64,000 bases of DNA, from positions 921,501-985,500 of the forward strand of contig CAJHZI010000271.1 of assembly GCA_905160935.1 (NCBI GenBank), given 5' to 3'. Numbering within the stretch: position 1 is the stretch's first letter; every line of letters starts with the position of its first letter. The position numbers and the translations under genes are program-made. The stretch comes from Enchytraeus crypticus. Lineage: Eukaryota > Annelida > Clitellata > Enchytraeida > Enchytraeidae. This document shows, one piece after another, positions 10,901 through 22,066 of this stretch. The notes under the pieces were generated by a model. It searched no databases and was not told the origin of the DNA. It worked only from the letters and a program-made list of their open reading frames with translations.

Positions 10901-13900
10901 GAAGAGCCAACAACCAAATTTTACAAGACTAACAAAAGTAGGATCCCCATACTAAAACGATGGGTTAAGTAGTGTATATCTAGAAGCAGGCTCAGGAACT
11001 ACAGTGCTTTGAAATATCAATTGACACCAAAATATAGTTCAGATGAAAATTAATTAAACTCTCTAAGACTTTGAAAAAGACAAAACTGCTGCACTCATTT
11101 CAACTTTAAACTTCTCTAACTTTCCAGGTCTTTCCATCCTATAAAGACTCTGTACACACCCCATCATTTTGACATCCACACTTGTATCTCGCTAAGCACA
11201 CACTAACCGACAAGTGCAATTAATGATTGACGGGTTAAAGAATCAAATTAAACATACCTATGGTATGTTTAAAGCGGTCCTTGCAAATACTCCGTGGTGA
11301 GTAGTTAAAAAGAACCGCTTTTTACAGTACAATGAAACATCAACATTCAACTCACTGTAAACAGTGAAGAAGCAATAACGCGTAAGTCACTTCCAGGCTT
11401 TAAACAGTTAAAGAACAATAACAGTAGCAATGCAAAGCTCACTTCTAGACTTAAAAAAGTTAAGGAACAACAACAACAACGATCAACTCACTTCTAACCT
11501 TTAAAAAGTTAAGAAACAAGAACAACAATGCTAGACTCACTTTTAGACTTTAAAAGTTAAGAAACAACACCGACACGCAACTCACTTCTAGACTTAAAAA
11601 AGCTAAGAAACAACAACGCGCAACTCACTTCTTGCCTTTAAAAAGTTAAGAAACAACAACAACAACAACTCACTTCTAGACTTTGAAAGTTAACAAACAA
11701 CAACAACAACTCACTTCTAGAAGTTAAGAAACAATAACAACAACTCGTAACTCACTTCTAGACTTGCCAGTCCTGACGACCTTCAGAGCCTCCGCTTCAC
11801 TCACTGCTCTCACCTTCGGCAGCGGAACGTCCCACTTGCCGGCCTTCTCCTTGCGCTTCTGCTTGATGGTGTTGGACAGGACCTTGGCGCGATTCTGCTC
11901 CTCTCTGTCCAGCATGTACTTGGGCAGCGGTCCCTCCGGTCCTCCATCAACCTTCTGCTTCGTCTTCCTCTCCTCGTGCATCTTGATTCTAGAAACCAAC
12001 AGACAATCAAATCAGTTAGTCTTTCTATTCATGAATATGACTTGAGTTTCTTCAAAAAGTAAAAATATTAAAAGCTGGTAAAGCTAAGGTTAACGTCAGT
12101 TTCCTCACTCGAAAGCGATGTCAGTGACGGGCAAGCCCAGGATTTGAACCTCGCATCTACTGATCCGCGGTCGAGTATCTTACCGACTTCGCCACTGGCT
12201 CCAGCCAAAGAAGGTGATGAAGAAGAGGGCATCAAGAATGCGACCTAATATTCAATTATTAGCTAATAAGCATAGTATTAACTATGTTTAGCTAATAAGC
12301 ATAGTATTAACTATGTTTATTAGCTATGTTTATTAGTAGATAACATGTCCAACAACATATCATAAGCTGCAAAGCTGTAAAGCTGATGTTAGCGTCAGTT
12401 TCATCTCTCGAAAGCGCTACCAGCGACGGTTGAGTCCAGGATTTGATCCCACACACACTGATCCACGGTTGGATATCTTATTGATATCGCCATTGGCTCC
12501 AGCCAGTGCATAAGGTTCAGGGTAGGTAGATACAAAAGATGAGTCAAAGTAATGCTAAATATTCGTTCAATATTGCAATCAAAACAAGAGATGTTAAAGT
12601 TACAAAGTAGCATATTAATTTTTAAATTTACAGTAGCATACGTCATTCACAATGAGGTATATAATCATTGATCACTATATTTATCTTGGAATGAAGTTTC
12701 TGCTTAATTAATATCAGACTTGTCGATACTTAGTCTACCAGACTGGATTACCAATTGTAAGTATCTACACTAGATATAGAAGATAATAAATCCATGTATG
12801 TAACAGCTATTTCATCAAGCTACGTAGTAGTTTAATATTAAAATATTACATAAATGTACATTTTATTGCATGCATTTAGCAGAAATAATATCTAACATTA
12901 ATAATGTTTATTATAGTAATAGAAGATTATATAGTATAGTTCATACTTCAGCCGACATTTGCTGGCTACATGTATGGTATTGCTGCACAGAGCTCATGCT
13001 GTTTTGTTTACTGTAGCCACTTTCATATTGGTGTTTATCTAATTACAGATATTCATGTATGCTTCTGTGACTGTAAAATTTATGCCGAGAGATACACAAA
13101 TGAACCTTGTGTGTGCTTGACAGAAGTGTTATACACTTTATTTTACTAAATAATTGTGAATGAAGAAAAATTTCAAAAACTTACGTCTTTTTCATCTGAA
13201 TCTTTTCATTGTGACGCTTCTTGTTCTCAATCTTGGCCCTACAAGAACATTAATGTAATAAAAAATCCCAATAGCTGAATTTAATCTCTATTATCGTATA
13301 AATTATTCATAATGATATTTGAAAGATTTGCCTTCTGCATAGCTTAGGTACATCACAGCTTTCTACCACACAATTATAGACAAATTATAATTTTTAATTT
13401 TAAGTGCAGAAACAATCAGACACACAGAATCACAACTTTGGCACTCTTTATATTGCAATAAACATTTGCGACTGAGAAGAGAACAAGAATAGATCGAAGT
13501 TAATTTATGTCATAATAGAAAAATATATAAAACAATAATAATATATAATACAATAACTCATAATTTTCTGTTAATAAATCATTAACAGAAATAAACAGAA
13601 ACTATAACATACTACACTGTGTGTTTTTATAACTGATATCCCAAATTGTTTTAACAATAAAGTCGTAAGAAGTTGACCGATGTTCTTGAAATTCACAGTA
13701 CTTGACCAGCAGCCAATTCTACCAAACATGCAGAAATTTCGTTTGAATATCTTTATTAACGTGAAAGTTATAGTTTTGTGAATAGGAGTGGGGTCAGATA
13801 AGAAATTTCCAGTACAGAATTACGGGCATGTTACATGCAGCGTAAAATTATCTCTATAAAAATAATAGCGAACACGTCACAAAATTTCAGCTAATGCTAT

Positions 13901-16212
13901 TTTGAAGAGCAATCACTTCTTTGCAAAGTGACGTAAAATACGTGCTGATATGTTCTTAATTGACAAAGTTATTGAACTTTTAATGTATGTATTGCACGAC
14001 TGGCTATATCAGCTATCACCTGCCGCGGCATCCTCTAGCACCACAGATAAAATGATTTCGTGTTTATTCTCTTCATGCAATGCATGCATAAAAAGTTCAA
14101 TAACTTTGTCAATTAAAAACATATCAGCACGTCTTTTACGTCATTTTGCAAAGAAATGATTGCTCTTCAAAATAACATTAGCAGAAATTTTATATTGCGT
14201 GTTAGCTGGTATTTTTATAGAGATAATCTATGCTAAATGTAACACTCCCGTAATCCTGTATTGGAAATTTCTTATCTGACCCCACTCCTATTCGCGAAAC
14301 TATGTTTCACGTTTTTAAAGATATTCAAACGAAATTTCTCTACCTTTTGTAGAATTGGCTGTTGGTCATGTGCTGTAAATTTCAAGAACAACGGTCAACT
14401 TCTTACGACTTTATTGTTAAAACAATTTGGGGTATCAGTTACAAAAAACACAGTGTACATTGGTGTAAATATAATAAATAAATGCCTCTAAAATTAAATA
14501 CATTCAATAAAATCTTATTTACTTTCATTTACTGTCTCTAAATGGACATATAAAACTTTCACTAGATATAAATTTGTGAAATCACGTCAGTTTTGATAAC
14601 TTACGTGCTTCTTACTAGAACTATCAGTTTAAAGCCACCACACAACATCTACACAATAGTCACAGATACATACTTGAGTCCTCGCAGTTTCTTTGCTTTT
14701 CTGGATGATTCGTGAGCCATACGACTTTCCTTCTTGCGCCTAAAATTATAAGTTATCACAATAAATTCAAGAATCAAAGACAAATAAATGCCAATTGTAT
14801 ACAAAATATATGCTCCCAGCTTCAGGAATGACTAGGGTATGAAACATGATCTCCTGCTTAAGAGTCAACACTTTTTCATCTCATGCTTTCTCAAATCCTG
14901 CATAATTCCTTTTGGTGTATCGGATTGTAGTAATGTATAAACGTTTCAAAGTTAAAAAGAAGAAACAGGCGTTAAACCTTTATTATTAACGAGATCGTCA
15001 TTGAATGACGAAATAGACACTAAACTTTCGCTATTGTTGTTATTAGAAAAACTAAAGTATACTGTGACTCAGATCATCCAACTGGAAACAAATGATGTAA
15101 AAAGCATTTTATTTTGAGTGCCTAACTATCTACTATAGCTTACTAACTTACTAAACCTCATTGAGATTTATTTAGAGCATTACACAAATCAATGAAATTA
15201 CAATAATTAAATTCTAATTATTATTATTTATATTATTATTTATTAATAATAATTAAACTTCGTTATAATAAATTATATTATAATAAAATGATAGTAGCAT
15301 ACTTTTTTTCTTCATAATCGAAGCGTCTTCCATAACGCTTCTTGTGAAGTTCCATATGCTCATTCTGCGGCTAAAAACAGCAAACATATATACCACATTA
15401 CTATATATCACAATTATAATTATCATCCGAATATCCTTATGTCTGTAAATTTTTCAGAAGCCCGTCTTAGAACTATTTCTAGAACCACATACTCTTACAA
15501 GGAATGTTACATGAACATGTACAAGTATTGGTATAACGTATTAAATATGTAAACGCATTCATGTAATATAAATTCTGTATTCCTACATAATAATATATTC
15601 AGAACAAGGGAAGCTACTTCCAGAGCCATATATTTTCCTCGCTAAAGGCTAAAACTAAAAGTTTAACCTTTTGTGAAGGGATTAACTTATTGATATATGG
15701 AGTGTTCTTGACAGAACTTGAAAACAGGCTATAAGAACATGTAGCAGGGAGTTACACTAATCAAGTTTAGAATAGAGATGGGAATCGAACCGAACTTTCA
15801 TTTTCAACGAACCGAACCAAACTCTCAAATTGTCAACTGCTGACCGAACCCGAACCGAACTTTCATTTTCAACGAACCGAACCGAACTCAGGAAATTCAT
15901 AAAATTCCCATCTCTAGTTTAGAATGGACAAGCGCATTAGCTATTACGGTGGCAGAATTGATATCAAGAGACTTACGACTTTGACGTAATTGACGGATAT
16001 GGAAAAAATAACGACAGACTGCTGCAGTATGTGTTTTAAAGTTTAGATTCTTAAGATAAACACGGATGCTAAAATTTCATTTTATATTATATTTTTTAGA
16101 TTAACATAAAAATCTTTCGAAATTTACGAAAGGTCCATATTATTTCCATTACATCAAAATGACAATGAAATACGGAAGATAAAATCACCCGTCACTTCTA
16201 TACACATACCAT
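7915..16212 (-). CDS. NSA2: NSA2, 60S ribosome biogenesis factor (9 exons, complete)
   Basis: NSA2 (TINP1) binds pre-60S particles in the nucleolus and is needed for 27S pre-rRNA processing. Exons on the minus strand are 16212-16210 (ATG only), 15370-15303, 14739-14674, 13238-13185, 11988-11756, 10724-10630, 9311-9171, 8726-8675 and 7982-7915. The joins are in phase and give 259 codons plus TAA; human NSA2 has 260 residues. Diagnostic blocks, in order, are [94 protein letters not shown] and the C-terminus [22 protein letters not shown]. The first half is a basic helical region and the second half is the S8e-like beta domain. The ATG is split off by an intron directly after the start codon (ATG|GTATGT). 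The gene is convergent with the gene at 2449-6658. Confidence 0.97.
8395..8645 (-). mobile_element. LINE ORF2 C-terminal fragment (CR1/L2-like)
   Basis: Minus-strand translation, with stops, gives [17 protein letters not shown] then NS(L/F)E and, a little later, F-KQA. This is the usual C-terminal 'R....FSFR..R.WN.LP..VV.A.S...FK..LD' block of CR1/L2-type ORF2 proteins. The copy is degenerate and lies in NSA2 intron 8 (between exons 8 and 9). Confidence 0.6.
9315..9560 (+). mobile_element. SINE family A copy flanked by a ~36-bp direct repeat
   Basis: The tRNA-like head 'gagccagtggcgatggcggt' and the box B-like 'gtgttcaaatcgtg' mark the SINE at about 9367-9520. 'agcagagtatcaatcaatca' and about 15 following bases occur on both sides, at about 9315-9352 and 9523-9560. 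This looks like a long target-site duplication. The insertion lies in NSA2 intron 6, just upstream (in transcript sense) of the exon 7 acceptor. Confidence 0.75.
11340..11765. repeat. junction-derived minisatellite at the NSA2 exon 5 donor
   Basis: About eight diverged units of roughly 45-60 bp each carry 'ctcacttctagactt' followed by an A-rich part and (CAA)n. In the sense of NSA2 this is AAGTCTAGAA|GTGAG, the last bases of exon 5 plus its donor. The authentic donor at 11756/11755 is the first unit in transcript order; the others lie downstream in intron 5. Reading through the true donor meets an in-frame TAA after about 12 codons. Confidence 0.85.
12071..12204 (-). mobile_element. SINE family A copy
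   Basis: The minus strand reads 'tggagccagtggcgaagtcg' at the 5' end, then 'ctcgaccgcggatcagtaga', then a box B-like 'ggttcaaatcctggg', and ends in 'aaagctggta'-type sequence. It is the tRNA-related family with at least eight other copies in this window. It lies in NSA2 intron 4, close to exon 5. Confidence 0.8.
12255..12330. repeat. short tandem duplication
   Basis: 'gctaataagcatagtattaa' plus 'ctatgttta' occurs twice in a row, followed by a partial third copy. Confidence 0.85.
12370..12505 (-). mobile_element. SINE family A copy
   Basis: A diverged second copy 165 bp from the previous one, in the same orientation. It ends in 'ggctccagcca' on the plus strand and keeps the 'ggatttgatcccac' box B region. 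Confidence 0.75.
13615..14455. mobile_element. 841-bp near-palindromic transposon flanked by TA (mariner/Tc1-like MITE)
   Basis: The ends are CACTGTGTGTTTTTATAACT and the complement of a near copy (CACTGTGTTTTTTGTAACTG). Both are flanked by TA (13613-13614 and 14456-14457). The inverted arms are about 370-390 bp each and a centre of roughly 90 bp separates them. No transposase is encoded. TA target and CAC...GTG ends suit the Tc1/mariner superfamily, but family assignment is inferred from the ends only. It lies in NSA2 intron 3 and would fold into a very long hairpin in the pre-mRNA. Confidence 0.88.
15773..15916. mobile_element. 144-bp hAT MITE with perfect ends
   Basis: A perfect 13-bp terminal inverted repeat TAGAGATGGGAAT / ATTCCCATCTCTA is flanked by a perfect 8-bp duplication GTTTAGAA (15765-15772 and 15917-15924). 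Inside, a subterminal block 'cgaactttcattttcaacga' is repeated. End sequence and 8-bp duplication are those of hAT elements. The identical duplications suggest a fairly recent insertion, in NSA2 intron 1. Confidence 0.95.
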
Positions 16213-17082
16213 GTTTGTGTGTTGTATTCGATGAGACGAGACAAGAGTTTAACAAATTTGTTTTCTGTAGAATTCAACGTAAGACTAAAAGCACATTTAA
16301 TGCTTTTGTTTACGTTGTGAAAAGACCGGAAACACTAAAACCGTTACCAACTACAACTAATTTGGACAATCTAACCCAACAACAACAGTAAAATCAGATT
16401 TGCTGTAGTTATGCACATGAACATGTAAACTATTTGTAGCGAAATTGGACTTTCGCTTTGATATGCCTGTTGTATTAAGCTCGAACCAGTATAAATTAGT
16501 GCGCTTCCGTAAACACTAATATTAAACGTAGCACCAGTCAAGGATTTTTCCAAAGTATAAAAATAGACATAAATATCAATATTAGAGATATAGTTGAGCT
16601 AGGGATCAAAGGAAAACTCTAATTCGTTAGCGGTTCTTGTAAAATTAGATAATTGGTTGGAAATACTATAATATACGTAGTTGGCCTATATTAAAGTAGA
16701 AAGACAATAGGCGGGTTTTGGTCCCGATATTGGATGACCAAGGATTCCAAGAGTTGCAGGAGAGTTTTGTCTTGCTATTGTTGAATTATGACTTCAAGAG
16801 TTGCAGGCGGGTTTTGACTCGCTATTAAGGTGAACAGAAACACATTAAATACAAAATAGGTTTAGATAGGAAACAAATAGGGAAGACTACTATCACTTAC
16901 TTATTTTTAGCTTTTACAAGTCTGGTCTCAGACCACGCTCCACACTCATTAACAATAGGGTTAGGTTAGACTTGTATTATTTGTTTGACAAATTCCAATC
17001 ACCATATTCAATTTCCAATTATTACTAATCAACTAATCAAATAAATTCTACGCCTTTAAACTTTACAACAAACTAAGGGGAG
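16213..17082. other. spacer between divergent transcription units
   Basis: This stretch separates the NSA2 start codon (minus strand) from the ORF at 17083 (plus strand). It should include the NSA2 promoter and 5' UTR. No TATA box or CpG cluster stands out. A short direct repeat around 16700-16830 ('agagttgcagg' and 'gggttttg') is present. Confidence 0.4.
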
Positions 17083-17589
17083 ATGGCCGACCAAAAAACT
17101 GATAGTAGGCCAGTGTCCCAAGCCTCCTCGACGTCGAACGCGGGACTTATCCCCGATTCGGGCCGTGACGACCTGGCACAAGACCTGAATTCCCACGAAC
17201 TCACCAATAGGGCAGAGGCCATAGACCTAGCACAGGCGGGAGACAAAAACATTCCCACCTTTAGTCGTGACGATCCCGGCGCAGTAGTAGAAAGCGGACA
17301 TTCACAATTGGCCAAGTTTCTAGGCCTTTCAATAACCAGGAACACACAAGTCACTGACCTAAATATCCAAAGGCCATACTACCACAACAGCGCGCCGGAG
17401 GTCCCCATTAGCTCAGTGGGTGGATGGGGAGGCCCTAACCAACAAAAACATTTAATGTTGGAGGGAGCTGAGCAATACCGGCGTCCAAGACCAAGCTATG
17501 ACCCCAAAGATATGGGAAGTGGGCACGTACAAGCCGAGCGTTTCGCGACACTATTCGATGTTCGATTTTCATTTCTACTCCGTTGCTAA
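17083..17589 (+). CDS. unidentified 168-codon ORF
   Basis: The ATG at 17083 has a favourable context (ggggagATGG) and the frame is open to a stop at 17589. Base composition is distinctly richer in G+C than the flanks. The product is hydrophilic, rich in Ser, Asp, Gln and Pro, with no signal peptide or membrane segment. A Gly/Trp motif (VGGWGG) near residue 112 and a basic RRPRP stretch near 130 are visible. No family was recognised. It could be a single-exon gene, a first exon, or the gag-like part of an eroded retroelement or virus-derived insertion. Composition and length argue against a chance frame. Confidence 0.5.
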   Translation: MADQKTDSRPVSQASSTSNAGLIPDSGRDDLAQDLNSHELTNRAEAIDLAQAGDKNIPTFSRDDPGAVVESGHSQLAKFLGLSITRNTQVTDLNIQRPYYHNSAPEVPISSVGGWGGPNQQKHLMLEGAEQYRRPRPSYDPKDMGSGHVQAERFATLFDVRFSFLLRC

Positions 17590-17796
17590 CTTGCTATTAC
17601 ATTATTAAATGCTAATCCCTCAGCCATCTTCTTTGTTTAAGTTGACGATCGCCAAAAAATTTAGACCTTCAATGAAGGTTGAGGAATATCCTTCTGGAAT
17701 GAATATGCAAATACATATAGCTATCGAAGGCTATGATAGTAGATGCATAGAGCAGACTATATATCAAGCAAATTTATTCGACTGACTGACATTGAG

Positions 17797-17940
17797 ATCA
17801 AGACATCTTCTTCTTACCTTTAATCTCAGATTAACTAGGCTCGGGTTACGAATAGACTTTCTCCATTCCTCGCTGTCCCATACCATATCATCAGTCAATC
17901 TCATGTAATCTCCTCCATTCTTTATGGAAGACTTTGCAGC
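17797..17940 (-). mobile_element. RTE-type LINE 3' end (reverse-transcriptase C-terminus)
   Basis: The minus strand reads LTDDMVWDSEEWRKSIRNPS then LVNLRLK, a C-terminal block shared with the copies at 20228 and 52605. It ends in an AAGAAG/ATG-type tail. It is 5' truncated. Confidence 0.75.
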
Positions 17941-17964
17941 AATTTCTGGAGCATAGGTGCTCAT

Positions 17965-19305
17965 TAGAGACCTGCGCGGGGTTGAAATTTTAACCCAACC
18001 CCGCCCCGCGGGGTGAGGCATGATTCCAACCCCACCCCATCCAGAAAAAATTGTTTCCGTCCCCACCCCGCCCCTCAAGCATTGATTCCAACCTCGCCCC
18101 GCACCCGTGAAACTTATTCCTGACCCCGCTCCACCCCGCAATGAAAAATGTTAGCATGTACATGTATTTCAATATATTACACTTTATTACTATACGTGTA
18201 AACACATATAGTAAATATATATATTTATTATAAATGCAAGCCTCCATCTCGGATAGATATAGTCCCTACAATACATGAATATATAATGTATACATTTATT
18301 CCGCTATGGGTCTTTATCGTCGCAATGTAAAGTAAGCGGGCTTACTTTCAGACAAATAACGCCTAACCTCTTTCCGAACTAATGACTTATATCTTCAATA
18401 ATAAGGTATAAATTTACATTAGGCCCTATTCTATGCTTACATTGTACATCAATTGCTATTCTGATTGCTTGAACTACTTGCGCGCACTAATTATAGCCCT
18501 AACGATTTAAGCGTTAGGGCCTATTAGCTAAACAACAAATAATATGCTAATGTTCTTTTAATATAAGAGAGTGCATATTTTTGACCGACATAACTGTTTA
18601 AATTAACTGCAAAGTCAGACTGAATGCAGATTGACGCGGAAACGCATACAACTACATGTACATCCCTGGCCTCTTTGTCTTGTACCTCGCTACAGTCCGT
18701 TGAACAGAGGCTGAATCCAGACTAATTACACAACGTTAAGATAAGAGATTCAACTAAATGACAGGATTGACGGTTAGGGTAGGGATTAACTGACATCAGA
18801 TTGCATTGACATCTGTTTTTATTTAAATACTTGTTGGACATTTGACCGGATTATTTACACTGTATTATTTTTCTTACATCTTTCATCATGAAGTAGTGTT
18901 AGCATGTTTCCTTATCAGGACACAATCTGCTGTCTCTGACTAAGTGCTGCTGTGTCGTTGATCTGCGAACTCACCGATTTTCTTCGGTATTTCTTCTTTA
19001 ACGCACTTATCTTCTCTAATCTCATTAGTTATCTTTGCTCGCTGACGCTCATTTCTCATTAGAACAATGTATATGCCACACAGCCATTTTGTGTAGTTGT
19101 TAGTGCCAGCGAAGGGTGAATGAGAGGAGGAGCGGAGAGGAAGGGAGGTTGAAAGTATGTCAATTTACAGTATTGAAGTAAAAAAATAAATTATTGCTTC
19201 ACAAATTAACCCCGCGGGGCCCCGCAAAACCAGCCCCCTACCCCGCGGGGCCCCCGCTCGAATTCTTTCCAATCCCCGCGGGTGGGGGCCCCGTACTGTT
19301 CTCTA
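17965..19305. mobile_element. 1.34-kb hAT-like element with GC-rich ends
   Basis: Both ends begin TAGAGA (left TAGAGACC, right TAGAGAAC in complement). They are flanked by a perfect 8-bp duplication GTGCTCAT (17957-17964 and 19306-19313). Subterminal regions (17975-18140 and 19205-19295) are packed with CCCCGC/GCGGGG motifs in an otherwise AT-rich element, a feature of some hAT families where such motifs bind transposase. No transposase frame was seen, so it is non-autonomous. The ORFs within the GC-rich ends are low-complexity by-products. Confidence 0.88.
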
Positions 19306-19313
19306 GTGCTCAT

Positions 19314-20227
19314 CAAACGAATGCCCTTTCTAACATTGGTTTGGAATTTAGTGCTTTGTCACCTTTTACGACATGTGCACTTTAGTAACTCGGATAAAAC
19401 ACGGCGGTACACAACAGATCAGATATTTTACATACACTCTTTATTCTAGGCTTTTTTGCCTAATCTCGTATATACTGTACTAGCCAGAAAATACAAGAAT
19501 TCGATATATGAATATCGGTTAAATATCGATATACTATAGATTGTATCGTTATATGAATATCGGTTATACAAACAGATATACTATAGATTGAATCGCTTCT
19601 GCCGGTTCTTCTTACGTCTCAGCGTCTGATAGTATTTCAAATATTCCATGCGTGTATTATATGTAACTATAAGTAGTTAACGACGAGTAACCACAAAAAA
19701 GTCTGCACTGTAGATAAGAATGAAATTAAGTTGACTATTGCCAATTAATATAAGCATGTAAAAATTTTACTATCTGGTATTGATAATCTGAGATTACAAT
19801 TTCACCGATTACAAGTTTACTGCACTTAAATGTCACAATGGCTATGTCCCCAGTGTCCGTCATTAAAAATTTCATTAAGTTTCCCAACACACTAAAATAT
19901 TTAGCTAAATATAGAAGAATACATCAGGGAAAATACGGCTTTTAATTCACTAAAAATTCTGCTGTGAAACTAACAAAACTGCTTTACTGATGGAAACTTT
20001 AAATGGAATACAATAAAAATAGGAGTCTGAGGCAGTTAGACGGCAGAATAAGTTTTGGTAATGACTGGTAATTTAAAATGAATAAACAAAATCTCAGATA
20101 CAGGAGTTGCATGATGAACCCTCTAGACGTGGTGTACTGCAAATAATATTTAATAATTGAAAAGAAATTTAGATTGGAACATTAAACACTAAATATTTAG
20201 CGCTTCACGAGGTTAAGCCACCTGCGA
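19314..20227. other. AT-rich DNA with no gene seen
   Basis: No coding frame was recognised. The motif 'gaatatcggttaaat' or 'gaatatcggttatac' with 'atatactatagattg' occurs twice near 19505-19590, a short tandem duplication. Confidence 0.4.
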
Positions 20228-20545
20228 GGGTTAGAAATTCATCATCATCATCATCATCATCATCAATATTACCTTAAATCCCAGTTTAACTTGGGTCGGG
20301 ACACGAACAGACATTTCCCAATCCTCTCTATCCCACACCATATCATCCGTCAATCCTCTATTTTTCATGTCCTTCTTAATCACCGCATCCTACGTCAATT
20401 GTGGTCTACCTCTATCAAGCTTAACATCCAGCTCTTCCCTCCAAACTCTCTTTACCACATTCTCATCTGCCTTGCTCATAATATGCCCATACCATCTCAA
20501 TCCCGACTGAGCCATGAGGACCCAGAAAGTCAAAATCCATATGAA
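20228..20545 (-). mobile_element. RTE-type LINE 3' end with (ATG)n tail
   Basis: The minus strand encodes LRWYGHIMSKADENVVKRVW then REELDVKLDRGRPQLT, and after a stop DMKNRGLTDDMVWDRED. This is the C-terminal part of an RTE-like reverse transcriptase. The 3' end is a run of GAT/ATG repeats (plus strand (CAT)n at 20238-20263), so the poly(A) is replaced by a simple repeat. It is 5' truncated. Confidence 0.85.
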
Positions 20546-21023
20546 TTTTAAATAGGACCATATAGCTTTTGTAACCTCAATTCTTACGAAAATAGAAACC
20601 ATAGAGAACAAAGAAAGTTAAATCAAAACAAAACACATTAAGAAAATTTCGAATCGAATAACAAATCCTTGCAAACAAAACATGTAACTCTAATGGGTTT
20701 GCACTCAGCAGCATAGGCAGGACGTGGGCTTTCAAAATTTTGGTGTACAACGATGTAAATAGGAGAGGATAGGGTGCAGGGGTTAGAATCTCCGCCTCAG
20801 AATTAATTAATTAAGTGGACTGTGAGCAAATTTCAGGTCAGTCAGCAACTAATGGATAACACCTAGGGCCCCTGAGTGGATTATCATGAATCCGAGCTAG
20901 CCGCTAGGTGGCGCTATAAACATCAGAGATGTGACTAATTATAGAAATGAAGAAACGAAGCAGCTTCAAGGACCAGTCATCCGCCATGACACAGCTGCTG
21001 TAATGGTATATTTGTGAAAATTC

Positions 21024-21080
21024 AAATCATCATCATCATCATCATCCTCCCTTGAATCCCAGTTAAACCAGTGTAGGGAT
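21024..21080 (-). mobile_element. RTE LINE tail, very short copy
   Basis: (CAT)n followed by 'cctcccttgaatcccagtta' is the complement of the common 3' tail 'actgggattcaagggaggat' seen in the LINE and tail-sharing copies of this window. Confidence 0.65.
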
Positions 21081-22066
21081 ACAAAATTTAAAAAAAGAAA
21101 AAAATTATTTTTAGGAAAAGTCAAATACGAAAGCAAAATTTTATGTTAATACTATATAAGCTTTCAAAGACCACGATAAAATAGCCCACCCATTAACACG
21201 ACAAGGTAAAATAGCCCACCCCTGCCTATGACAAGATAAAATTGCCCATCACTGTCTATGCCACAGCACACACATTTTCGTCATAATAATACAAATCACA
21301 CGATGCACACCAGAGGGCATCGATGAAATGCTACAGTCTACATCAATAGATAAGTCCTAATAAATATCACAATGAGGCGACTGAAACGCATACAAATCAT
21401 CCTCGAAATTGTTCCAGATTTATAACACAACACAATATGTACGAAAGATTAGTTGGATGAGTCATCGATTGGATACAATACACCATCAAAATTTTCATCT
21501 TACAGATTAAACAAAATTTAAATAGCAAATAATCTATAAGAAGTATCATAGAATTTAATATTTTAGAATTTCTGCAATAGTAATTAGGATTTAGAACCTA
21601 CTCCGGCCACTAATAAAATAATAGAATGGAAAATTTTATAAGCTAATTATGTTTTTAAAATATTTAATATTTTTGGCCATTGAAAACCTTAATTTTTCAA
21701 ACTCTAAACTGACATTAAGTTTTCAAATAGATCGTACCAAATAATCCTATGCAATTTTATTTATGCTCCTGTTTCCATCAGCTACCCAATCGATGACAAT
21801 TCACCCATCTGACACATTGAATACGAAACGACATCTATGCCTAATACAAATCATAAGACTCTGTATAAAAATTGAGATTTATCAACTGTTTGTAACAAGG
21901 CACTAGTGCTCAAATTACACGGAGGTGCCAGAGATTGTGACCTTATAAAGCCAGCCCTCTTAAAAAGTTTAGCCCTGCAGGCATCCAAAACCACAGTGGG
22001 CCTAATGTCATTGTTCTGGCCTCGTCCACAATGTCCCTGGCTCCATTTCACTATGATGTACCGACA

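Noticed and set aside
17764-18247. Gly/Trp/Arg-rich frames near 18 kb
   Set aside because: They come from the GC-rich G-block ends of the hAT-like element and the LINE tail, not from a gene.
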